Assembly: GCA_964553325.1 (NCBI GenBank)
Contig: CAZKKI010000083.1
Location: forward strand, 1-22,757
Source of the DNA: BMS3ABIN04 sp964553325
GTDB taxonomy: Bacteria > Bacteroidota > Ignavibacteria > Ignavibacteriales > Melioribacteraceae
DNA: 22,757 nucleotides
Direction: 5' to 3'
The notes below the pieces were generated by a model. The model saw only the letters and a program-made list of their open reading frames with translations. It made no database searches and was not told the origin of the DNA. Position 1 is the first letter of the stretch; each line of letters starts with the position of its first letter. The position numbers and the translations under genes were made by a program. This document shows, piece by piece, positions 15,599-22,757 of this stretch.

Positions 15599-15800
15599 AA
15601 AGAAAACCGCCAAAAAAATGTTCGCTTTTCCTGGTTGTTTGAAAACGCACAGCTTTACTTCCGCCGGCTGATTTTATAAAACCGATTTAGAAATTCTTGC
15701 ATCTTTTTAAACTCTTACCGTTGAAATAATTTGGTTCGAATTGATTTGTGCGTAACGTTGAGCATTGCTATATTTTGAAATTCGAAGGTAAAGGAGAAGA

Positions 15801-15827
15801 ATGTCAATTAATTTACTCTTTATTTAG
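15801..15827 (+). other. Possible 8-residue leader peptide with strong ribosome site
   Basis: AAAGGAG (15790-15796) sits four bases before an ATG that opens MSINLLFI and a TAG stop. It lies 61 bases upstream of the DUF547 start in a 290-base gap (15599-15888) with no other recognisable gene. The ribosome site is one of the best in the window, which is why I list it. It could be a leader for translational control of the downstream operon, or a chance match. Confidence 0.25.
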
Positions 15828-15888
15828 AATTTTGTTATTAATTTGTGATAAAATTTAATTATCATGGGCGAAAAAAATGAGGAAATAT

Positions 15889-16623
15889 ATGAAAAAAACG
15901 TTTTTGTCATTTATTTTAATAACGGTTGCCGGTATCAGCGGTTTTGCACAATCTTTCGATCATTCGGTTTTTGAAAAATTACTAATGGAAAACGTAAACG
16001 AGAAAGGTTTGGTAAACTACAAAGGCTTTGCCAAAAGTGATGAATTTACGGAATATCTTAAAAAACTGGCTTCGGCGGAGATTTCCAACTTTAATAAAAA
16101 CGAAAAACTCGCATTTTTGATTAATGCGTACAATGCATTGGTTATAAAAAATGTGATCGATCATCCGGGAATAAAATCTCCGATGCAAGTGCGGGGATTT
16201 TTCGACGATATAGAATTTGAAATTTTCGGGGAAGAATTAACGTTAAACGAACTGGAATACGACTATGTTCTTAAAATCGAACCGGCGCTTACTCATTTCG
16301 GATTGGTTTGTGCGGCGGTTAGTTGTCCTAAATTGCTTCGGGAAACATATAAAGCGGAAAAAGTATACGAACAACTCGAATCGAATGCGCGGGATTTTCT
16401 GAATAACAAATATAAAAACCGTTTGGATAGAGAAGAAAAAACACTTTACCTTTCGGAAATATTTAAATGGTTCGAAAAATATTTTACCGGAAAATACGGT
16501 TCGGTTCTTAATTTTGTGAAAAAATATATTAACGAGAATGACAAAAAATTTCTCGCAGAAAACGAAGTTGATATTGAGTTTATCAGATATAATTGGGCAT
16601 TAAACAAACAGAAAGAAAAATAA
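15889..16623 (+). CDS. DUF547 exported protein
   Basis: 244 residues with a signal peptide (1-20, ending SGFA). The DUF547 pattern is clear: GLVNYKGF (40-47), LAFLINAYNALVI (74-86), HFGLVCAAVSCPKLL (136-150, Cys141 and Cys146) and LYLSEIFKWFEKYF (187-200). DUF547 proteins have no settled function; the invariant Asn/Tyr and Cys positions suggest an enzyme or a thiol/metal role in the periplasm. I chose the ATG at 15889, which has GAGGA seven bases upstream; an in-frame ATG at 15877 has no ribosome site. It is the first gene of a three-gene unit, one base before the barrel gene. Confidence 0.9.
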   Translation: MKKTFLSFILITVAGISGFAQSFDHSVFEKLLMENVNEKGLVNYKGFAKSDEFTEYLKKLASAEISNFNKNEKLAFLINAYNALVIKNVIDHPGIKSPMQVRGFFDDIEFEIFGEELTLNELEYDYVLKIEPALTHFGLVCAAVSCPKLLRETYKAEKVYEQLESNARDFLNNKYKNRLDREEKTLYLSEIFKWFEKYFTGKYGSVLNFVKKYINENDKKFLAENEVDIEFIRYNWALNKQKEK

Positions 16624-16624
16624 A

Positions 16625-17497
16625 ATGAGAAAAATAAATTTATTGTTAATTATTTACGTTGCGCTTGCCGGATTTGTTTTTGCACAACAGGAAGAAGAAG
16701 AGATATTTTTCCAATCGTACACGCCGTCGGTTTTATTTCACAAGGGTGAATTCGAATTAAAGATTTTTAACAATCTTTACACTCAAACTTCTTATTTCGA
16801 TGACGGCTCCAACTCGATTCCGACTAACACGCGGAGTAATTTTTTCAGCGGCATATTTTCTTTTATCTATGGAATTAATTCCGATTTTAACTTGGGAGTG
16901 GAGTTATGGCTTAAATCGGCAAAAAATAATTCCGTTGATTCTTCGCCTTTTGAAATTTTTAACTTTAACAATTCCGCGGATTCCCGAACGGTTTTAAGTC
17001 ACATTGGACCTAAAATAAAAATTTTACCATTTACAGGTACTTTTTTGAAAGAGGTTTCGCTTCAATCCACTTTGCTTTTCCCGGTTGCAAGTAATTTGGA
17101 AGGAAACGGTTCTTCGCCCTTCGTTGAATTCGACAGTTACGTGTTTCTCAACCAATTCTTTTACGATAAAAGAATCGGTGATGATTTTTCTCTTTTCGTT
17201 GAATTCGACACTTGGTTTAGAATAAATAAAGAATTTAACGGCTCGAATTATTACGACTTTCCGTTAAAGGTGTTTTTCAGTTATTACCCGACCGGAAAGT
17301 TAACCGTTTACGGAATGCACGAAATCTCAACAAGATTTTATTCAGGCGGAAATGCTTACTATTTTCATATTGGTGGTGGACTAAAATATCAGTTGTTCGA
17401 TTTTCTCGAATTGGAAGGATTGGTAACCAAATTTTATTTGGGTAAAAATTCCGGTGCCGGTAGCACTTTTAATCTTGGTTTTCGGTTTATTAATTAA
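16625..17497 (+). CDS. Probable outer-membrane beta-barrel protein
   Basis: 290 residues. Signal peptide 1-20 (ending FVFA), then an acidic QQEEEE start of the mature protein. The remainder is aromatic and Gly-rich, with alternating hydrophobic/polar strands of 8-12 residues (for example YGINSDFNLGVELWLKS and YYFHIGGGLKYQLFDF) and a C-terminal strand STFNLGFRFIN, much like small transporter or porin-type barrels. I do not recognise a named family. The gene is one base after the DUF547 gene and nine bases before the flavin/Fe-S oxidoreductase, so it is likely co-expressed with both. A role as a porin or outer-membrane partner is inferred from topology only. Confidence 0.78.
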   Translation: MRKINLLLIIYVALAGFVFAQQEEEEIFFQSYTPSVLFHKGEFELKIFNNLYTQTSYFDDGSNSIPTNTRSNFFSGIFSFIYGINSDFNLGVELWLKSAKNNSVDSSPFEIFNFNNSADSRTVLSHIGPKIKILPFTGTFLKEVSLQSTLLFPVASNLEGNGSSPFVEFDSYVFLNQFFYDKRIGDDFSLFVEFDTWFRINKEFNGSNYYDFPLKVFFSYYPTGKLTVYGMHEISTRFYSGGNAYYFHIGGGLKYQLFDFLELEGLVTKFYLGKNSGAGSTFNLGFRFIN

Positions 17498-17506
17498 GCA
17501 TAATAT

Positions 17507-20011
17507 ATGGGAATTATTAAGAAATATTTCGAGTGGTTACAAAAAGACGTTCCGACGGGAGAAGTAGAAAGATATCCGGTCATCGATGCGAACGGAGAGA
17601 CATCGGTTAAAGGCATTTACATCGTCGGTGATTTAACGGGTGTTCCTCTTTTAAAACTTGCTGCGGAAAGCGGTACGAAAACCGTTGAATATATTAATTC
17701 GTTATCCGGATTTAAAAAACAAAAAGAAAGCAAATCTCAAAAAGATATTTTTGATATTTTGATTATTGGTGCGGGACCCGCTGGAATTGCCGCGGGAATA
17801 AAAGCCAAAAAACTTGGACTTTCGTTCAAAATTTTAGAAGCTTCCCGTAAATTCAATACCATAATAAACTTTCCGAAAGGAAAACCTATTTTTGCCGAAC
17901 CCGCCGGTTTTCAGCAACATTCCGATATTAAAATTAAGGACGGAACCAAAGAATCGCTGTTAGATGATTTATATCGTCAATTGCAAAACATCGAGCTTCC
18001 CGTAGAAGAAGGAGTAAAAGTTGATGAAATTAAAAAATATCAAAACTATTTTGAAGTTATCGCAAAAGATAAAAAATATAAAGCGCTTAAAGTAATTGTC
18101 GCAACGGGCAAATCGGGCAGCTACCGTAAATTAAATGTTCCCGGCGAAGATTTACCGAAAGTATTTAACCGTTTATTCGATCCGGCCGATGCGGAAGGTC
18201 ACGATGTATTGGTTGTTGGCGGGGGCGACACCGCATTGGAAACGGCAATTGCGGTTGCCGATTTTGCGAAGAGCGTCACGATTTCGTATCGTAAACCATC
18301 GTTTGCCCGGCCCAAGCAAGGCAATTTGGAAAAATTAAACAGGTTGGTTGAACAAGGAAAAATTAAAATCCTGTTCGAAACTACGGTGAAAGAGATTAAG
18401 AAAAATTCAGTTGTACTTTCGGAAAAAGACGGTAAAGAAATCGAAATACCGAATTCATTGGTTTTCGCTATGATTGGTACCGAGCTGCCGGTCGATTTTT
18501 TTAAGCGCAGCGGTATTAAAATGGAAGGGGAGTTGGATACAACTTCGAAATTAATGTTCGCTGCGCTTTTGCTTTTTTCGGCTGTTGTCTATTTCGGGAA
18601 AAGCAGCGTTGATGTTTATTCTTACGTCCTCGGTAAAAAAGGTAACATTTCGGAAATGCTGCAATCGGTTTTCACCGCAGAATTTTGGAGCAAGTTTTTT
18701 AGTCTTCCGGCGTATTTGTTTTCTGTTCTGTCTTCCGATGAAATTTTTGTGTGGAACGTAACAAAGTACATTAATGCATTGATAGCGTATTTCGCATTCA
18801 TTCTTTTTGTTATTCTTGGCGTATATTTATTATTTAAATTCATAAAAAATAATATCAAAAATTTTGATTTAGGTTGGAATTCGTTCAAGTATTCTTATTT
18901 TATTTTTGTTGCCGTTTTTATGTCGGTTGTTTATTTCGGTGAAAAATATTTCGGATTCAGCTTGTGGGGGAAAAGTCAAGGATTTTACTATACAGGCTTG
19001 TATTCACTTACAATTTTGATTTTCGGATTAAGACGAATAAAAGTAAAACCCACGAAATATATTATTTATCAAACGTGGACGTTAATTCTGATTCAAATTA
19101 TTCCTCTGTTTTTATTACCCGAATTTATTCTTCCGTACTTGGGCAAAATAGGTGCGTTGGGCGGACCCGACGGTTTTGTTATGCAACAAATTTTCCCAAC
19201 CGGAAATTGGGAGGGTGCACAACCGAGTTATTGGCGTTCGTACGGTTTTATTCTTGCCTGGCCTCTCAATTTAGGAAATCTTTACGACGGTAATATTACA
19301 ACGTTTTGGTTGGTTTTTAGCATAGTACAAACTTTCGTAATTATTCCGCTTATCGTTTACAAATGGGGGAAAGGTGCGTATTGCGGTTGGATTTGTTCGT
19401 GTGGAGCTCTTGCCGAAACTTTGGGCGACGAATACAGATCTTTAGCTTTGCACGGGGAAAAACCGAAAAGGTGGGAAAACATCGGGCAATACATTCTTGC
19501 GGCGGCTTTTTTGGTAACAGGGTTAAAATTAATTTCTGTTTTGTATAATATTCAAATTCCGGTTATTAACGAACCCGTAAATTATACGGCGGATTTCCTA
19601 CATGTATTTTATTATCTGGCAATCGACATTATATTTGCCGGAGTTTTGGGGTTAGGCGTTTATTTTTTCCTCAGCGGAAGAGTTTGGTGTCGGTTCGGTT
19701 GTCCGCTTGCGGCATTGATGCATATTTACGCAAGATTTTCCAAATACAGAATTTTTTCCGAAAAGAAAAAATGTATATCGTGCAACATCTGCACAAAGGT
19801 TTGTCACATGGGAATTGATGTGATGAATTACGCTAACAAAGGCATTCCGATGAACGACGTTGAGTGCGTACGTTGTTCCGCTTGCGTTGTTAATTGTCCT
19901 ACACAAGTTTTGTCTTTCGGCGAACTTCCCAAATCCGATCCGGACAATGTACTTTACAAAGAAAAACAATTTGAAATAAAACAGCATTCGGATTGGGGCA
20001 AGGGACTCTGA
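17507..20011 (+). CDS. Membrane flavin/Fe-S oxidoreductase: rearranged YpdA/TrxR-like domain fused to NapH-type ferredoxin module
   Basis: 834 residues. Residues 34-63 (VKGIYIVGDLTG...EYI) match the segment that normally ends a thioredoxin-reductase-like domain and binds FAD. Next come the FAD Rossmann motif GAGPAG (88-93), the ATG-type turn VIVATG (196-201), the NAD(P)H motif GGGDTA (238-243) and FAMIGTELPV (320-329). There is no Cys in residues 80-345, so there is no CxxC disulfide, as in YpdA/Bdr proteins. Several membrane helices follow (about 346-620). Then come a NapH/CcoG-like core with Cys626, Cys630, Cys632, Cys728 and Cys732, and two 4Fe-4S sites: Cys756/759/762/766 and Cys787/790/793/797. 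It probably moves electrons from NAD(P)H through FAD and clusters to or from the membrane. The substrate is unknown. Third gene of the DUF547-barrel unit. Confidence 0.88.
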   Translation: MGIIKKYFEWLQKDVPTGEVERYPVIDANGETSVKGIYIVGDLTGVPLLKLAAESGTKTVEYINSLSGFKKQKESKSQKDIFDILIIGAGPAGIAAGIKAKKLGLSFKILEASRKFNTIINFPKGKPIFAEPAGFQQHSDIKIKDGTKESLLDDLYRQLQNIELPVEEGVKVDEIKKYQNYFEVIAKDKKYKALKVIVATGKSGSYRKLNVPGEDLPKVFNRLFDPADAEGHDVLVVGGGDTALETAIAVADFAKSVTISYRKPSFARPKQGNLEKLNRLVEQGKIKILFETTVKEIKKNSVVLSEKDGKEIEIPNSLVFAMIGTELPVDFFKRSGIKMEGELDTTSKLMFAALLLFSAVVYFGKSSVDVYSYVLGKKGNISEMLQSVFTAEFWSKFFSLPAYLFSVLSSDEIFVWNVTKYINALIAYFAFILFVILGVYLLFKFIKNNIKNFDLGWNSFKYSYFIFVAVFMSVVYFGEKYFGFSLWGKSQGFYYTGLYSLTILIFGLRRIKVKPTKYIIYQTWTLILIQIIPLFLLPEFILPYLGKIGALGGPDGFVMQQIFPTGNWEGAQPSYWRSYGFILAWPLNLGNLYDGNITTFWLVFSIVQTFVIIPLIVYKWGKGAYCGWICSCGALAETLGDEYRSLALHGEKPKRWENIGQYILAAAFLVTGLKLISVLYNIQIPVINEPVNYTADFLHVFYYLAIDIIFAGVLGLGVYFFLSGRVWCRFGCPLAALMHIYARFSKYRIFSEKKKCISCNICTKVCHMGIDVMNYANKGIPMNDVECVRCSACVVNCPTQVLSFGELPKSDPDNVLYKEKQFEIKQHSDWGKGL

Positions 20012-20049
20012 TTCCGACATAACTTGCAAATTTTATTAATTTACTTCTT

Positions 20050-20078
20050 TTTGTTCATACCGATTTTTCATAATTTTG
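20050..20078 (+). promoter_or_regulatory. Possible Bacteroidota-type promoter for tal-pgi
   Basis: TTTG at 20050-20053 and TAATTTTG at 20071-20078, 17 bases apart, fit the TTG / TAnnTTTG pattern of Bacteroidota promoters. Transcription would start near 20083, about 70 bases before transaldolase. The 140-base gap has no other feature. It is weak evidence in AT-rich DNA. Confidence 0.3.
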
Positions 20079-20151
20079 TCTTTAATTTAATTCCGGTTAA
20101 GTATTTCCTTTTTCCGGAAGTTTTGTTTTACAAAAGAATATTGGAGTGAAA

Positions 20152-21246
20152 ATGACAAAACTTGAAGAACTTGCAACTCTCGGGCAATCAATATGGTATG
20201 ATTTTATTAGAAGGGATATTTTGTTGAACGGTGAACTGAAAAGGTTGATTGATATGGGATTGCGCGGAATGACTTCGAATCCTTCGATATTCGAAAAAGC
20301 AATTACCGGCAGCGATATTTACGATGAAGATTTTAAAAAATTAGTAAGCGAAGGAAAAAGCGCAAAAGAAATTTATGAACATATAGCTTTGCGCGATATT
20401 GAGTTGGCAGCGGATTTGTTTATGCCCGTTTTCGAAAATACACAAAGAATAGACGGCTATGTTAGTATTGAAGTCGACCCGAATTTGGCACACGATACCG
20501 AAGGAACCATTGCGGAAGGGAAAAGATTGTTCGAGAAATTAAACAAACCGAATGTAATGATAAAAGTTCCGGCAACAAAAGAAGGTTTGCCTGCGGTAAC
20601 AGAACTTATTTCTTCCGGAATTAACGTAAACGTTACATTGATTTTTAACATGGAAAACTATTTGGAAGTTGTTCAGGCATTTAAAGACGGAATTGTTGCT
20701 TTGGATGAAAAGAAGGGAACACTTTGCTGTGTTGAATCGGTTGCCTCCTTCTTTGTTAGTCGCCTCGATACTTATGTCGACAAAATACTCGACGAAAAAG
20801 GTTTGCCCGAATTGAAAGGCAAAACAGCCATTGCATACGCTAAAATGGTTTATCAAGAATTCTTAAAGGTTTTTTCAGGCGATAACTGGCAAAGATTAAT
20901 TCAAAAAGGGGCGCGAACCCAACAATTATTATGGGCAAGCACAAGTACCAAAAATCCCGAGTATCCCGATACGATGTATGTGGATAATTTAATCGGGCAC
21001 AATACAATCAATACGGTTCCGCCAGCCACGCTCGAAAAGTTTTTGGACCACGGCGTTGTGAGAAAAACAATTTATGAAAATTTGGAAGAATCCAAACTGC
21101 ATTTGCAAAAGATTGCTGAAGCCGGAATCGATTTGAACGAAGTAACAAACAAATTACAATCCGACGGAGTAAAAGCGTTTGCCGACTCGTATCAAAAAAT
21201 ACTCGACAACATTCAAGCAAAAATCGAACAAACAAAAGTGAGCTGA
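20152..21246 (+). CDS. tal: Transaldolase
   Basis: 364-residue enzyme of the non-oxidative pentose phosphate pathway that transfers a dihydroxyacetone unit from sedoheptulose 7-phosphate to glyceraldehyde 3-phosphate. The TIM-barrel motifs are GMTSNPSIFEKAI (39-51), VSIEVDPNLAHD (104-115), NVMIKVPAT (134-142, Schiff-base Lys138) and NVNVTLIFN (about 158-166). The length and the C-terminal region (WASTSTKNP, DNLIGHNTINTVPP) place it in the longer TAL subfamily found alone or fused to phosphoglucose isomerase. The start is the ATG at 20152 after GGAG; an upstream GTG at 20146 is rejected. The pgi start is two bases after its stop, so the genes are coupled. Confidence 0.95.
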   Translation: MTKLEELATLGQSIWYDFIRRDILLNGELKRLIDMGLRGMTSNPSIFEKAITGSDIYDEDFKKLVSEGKSAKEIYEHIALRDIELAADLFMPVFENTQRIDGYVSIEVDPNLAHDTEGTIAEGKRLFEKLNKPNVMIKVPATKEGLPAVTELISSGINVNVTLIFNMENYLEVVQAFKDGIVALDEKKGTLCCVESVASFFVSRLDTYVDKILDEKGLPELKGKTAIAYAKMVYQEFLKVFSGDNWQRLIQKGARTQQLLWASTSTKNPEYPDTMYVDNLIGHNTINTVPPATLEKFLDHGVVRKTIYENLEESKLHLQKIAEAGIDLNEVTNKLQSDGVKAFADSYQKILDNIQAKIEQTKVS

Positions 21247-21248
21247 AA

Positions 21249-22757
21249 ATGGAATTTTTCCTCGGGCGGTTTGAAAAAGATGTAATTTCGGTGAAAGATG
21301 AATTATCTCATTTCCGTATAGTCGATAGAATTTGGGAAAAAGATTTTACGGTTTGGAGCGATAACCCCGAAGAAATTTCGAATCGTTTGGGATGGCTCGA
21401 TTTACCGTACGATATGCCCGGGAAACTTTCGGAAATAGACGAATTTGTTAACGGCGTGCTCCGCGATGGATTTAAAACCGTCGTTTTACTTGGAATGGGC
21501 GGGTCGAGCCTTGCTCCCGAAGTTTTCAGCCTCACTTTCGATAAAAAAGATAACCATCCCGAGCTCATTGTTTTGGATACGACCGACCCCCAATTTATCC
21601 GGAAAATTTCAGAAAAAATCGATTTTTCAACCGCTTTATTCGTCGTTTCAACAAAATCCGGCGGAACGGTGGAAACCCTTTCGTTAATGAAATACTTTTT
21701 TAATTTATGTACCGGCGAATTCGGCACTGATAAAACCGGGGAGCATTTTGTTGCAATTACCGATCCCGGGAGCAAGTTGGAAAAAGTCGCTCGGGAACAC
21801 GGATTCCGAAAGGTTTTTTTGAATGACCCTAATATCGGTGGAAGGTTTTCCGCTTTGTCATTTTTCGGACTTGTACCGGCCGCATTAATCGGTGCGGATA
21901 TCCGGGAAATTCTTAAGCGGGCAAAAATTCTTGCCGAGCTAACTAAGCAAGAAGCTAATTATGTAGCTTTGTTCGGTGCATTCCTCGGGCGTTTTGCAAA
22001 TCTCGGAATCGATAAATTGACTTTTCTTTCTTCTTCCGAATTAGTGCATTTTCAAGCATGGGCCGAACAGTTAATTGCAGAAAGCACGGGAAAAAAAGGT
22101 AAGGGAATTTTGCCTGTTGCCGATGAACCGTCAATTAATACCGATTTTTATTCGGATGACAGACTTTTTGCAGTAATGAAATATGAAACCGACGATTTTT
22201 TAAACGACACAATTAGCGAATTAAAGAAAAAGGGCTTTCCCGTGTTCATTTTTACGTTGAAAGATGAATACGATTTGGGGCGGGAATTTTTTGCTTGGGA
22301 ATTTGCAACGGCGGTTGCAGGATGGGTTTTGAAAATTCAACCGTTTGATCAACCCGATGTTGAATCGGCTAAAGTTGCCGCCCGCGAAACAATAAGGAAA
22401 TTCGGCGAAGAAGGAAAACTGCCGGAGCCGGCGCCGGATTTAATTCTGGAAAACGGAATTAAGATTTTCGGAACTGTTGAAGGTGAAAGTTTTGAAAACG
22501 TTTTGGAGAATTTTATTGAACGTAACTTGGCGGATGAACCGAAAAGTTATATAGCGCTTCAAGCGTTTATTACGCCTGATAAAGAAAATTACAGCTTGTT
22601 GCAAAAATTAAGACAAAAATTAACGCGGAAGTATAAAACGGCATGCACGGTTGGTTTCGGACCGCGATTCTTGCATTCCACCGGCCAATTGCATAAAGGC
22701 GATGCCGGAAACGGTATATTTCTCCAATTTACTTACGAACCGGAAATTAATCTTCCG
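21249..22757 (+). CDS. pgi: Glucose-6-phosphate isomerase (3' end outside window)
   Basis: Interconverts glucose 6-phosphate and fructose 6-phosphate. 503 codons are present with no stop before the window edge; the protein is nearly complete. Motifs: LGMGGSS (81-87), VVSTKSGGTVET (132-143, sugar-phosphate loop), ITDPGSKLEKVA and GGRFSALSFFGLVPAAL (about 200-216), FDQPDVESAK near 375, and GPRFLHSTGQLHKGD (471-485), which holds the conserved His and Lys. It resembles the isomerase half of bifunctional transaldolase/phosphoglucose isomerase proteins, yet here it is a separate gene with its own ATG two bases after tal. There is no clear ribosome site beyond GTGAGC, so re-initiation after tal is likely. 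Confidence 0.94.
   Translation, partial: MEFFLGRFEKDVISVKDELSHFRIVDRIWEKDFTVWSDNPEEISNRLGWLDLPYDMPGKLSEIDEFVNGVLRDGFKTVVLLGMGGSSLAPEVFSLTFDKKDNHPELIVLDTTDPQFIRKISEKIDFSTALFVVSTKSGGTVETLSLMKYFFNLCTGEFGTDKTGEHFVAITDPGSKLEKVAREHGFRKVFLNDPNIGGRFSALSFFGLVPAALIGADIREILKRAKILAELTKQEANYVALFGAFLGRFANLGIDKLTFLSSSELVHFQAWAEQLIAESTGKKGKGILPVADEPSINTDFYSDDRLFAVMKYETDDFLNDTISELKKKGFPVFIFTLKDEYDLGREFFAWEFATAVAGWVLKIQPFDQPDVESAKVAARETIRKFGEEGKLPEPAPDLILENGIKIFGTVEGESFENVLENFIERNLADEPKSYIALQAFITPDKENYSLLQKLRQKLTRKYKTACTVGFGPRFLHSTGQLHKGDAGNGIFLQFTYEPEINLP

Noticed and set aside
17507..20011. Calling the 834-residue protein a thioredoxin reductase.
   Set aside because: It has no CxxC pair in the flavoprotein part, the domain order is altered, and the C-terminal half is a membrane ferredoxin module.
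21308..21775. Minus-strand open frame of 155 codons opposite the pgi gene.
   Set aside because: The plus strand reads through as a clear glucose-6-phosphate isomerase with all motifs; the antisense frame is Ser/Pro-rich and has no recognisable domain.

Overview
The window is ordinary chromosomal DNA from an AT-rich bacterium of the FCB (Bacteroidota/Chlorobi/Ignavibacteria) assemblage; an Ignavibacteria-like organism is my best guess. This is inferred from the Nqr-type respiratory complex, a carboxypeptidase-regulatory-domain outer-surface protein of a Bacteroidota type, several lipobox lipoproteins, DUF547, a SlyD-like FKBP, and two possible TAnnTTTG-type promoters. I see no rRNA, tRNA, CRISPR array, insertion sequence or prophage gene. 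Coding density is high, no gene-free stretch exceeds 300 bases, and every gene reads through without a frameshift.

Layout: (1) 1-887, minus: 5' part of a multihaem cytochrome c of the octaheme tetrathionate-reductase family, cut by the window edge. (2) 1151-4011: four single genes in two convergent pairs that meet with 1 and 0 bases between them: a SlyD-like FKBP, a 65-residue protein, a HisH-like protein that has lost its glutaminase residues, and a class V aminotransferase. (3) 4268-11891: a complete Na+-pumping NADH:quinone reductase operon, nqrABCDEF, followed by a CBS-pair protein, the flavin transferase ApbE and a short Cys/His-rich membrane protein that looks like a divergent NqrM. (4) 11884-12324, minus: a small AlaX-type tRNA-editing protein. 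(5) 12451-14204: a lipoprotein with a duplicated motif and a CarboxypepD_reg surface protein. (6) 14281-15598: a low-molecular-weight phosphatase overlapping a fructosamine-kinase-family gene, a likely protein-deglycation pair. (7) 15889-20011: a DUF547 exported protein, a probable outer-membrane barrel and an 834-residue membrane flavin/Fe-S oxidoreductase, closely spaced as an operon. (8) 20152-22757: transaldolase and glucose-6-phosphate isomerase (3' end cut off), adjacent genes that are fused in some other bacteria.

Functional picture: the core is respiratory. NADH electrons enter through Nqr, whose covalent FMN groups are installed by ApbE and whose membrane iron centre may be served by the NqrM-like protein. 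The octaheme cytochrome and the large flavin/Fe-S membrane protein suggest further redox branches. The parts least explained by known systems are the rearranged flavoprotein domain order in the 834-residue protein and its two envelope partners, the HisH-like pseudo-amidotransferase, and the CBS protein inside the nqr maturation cluster.
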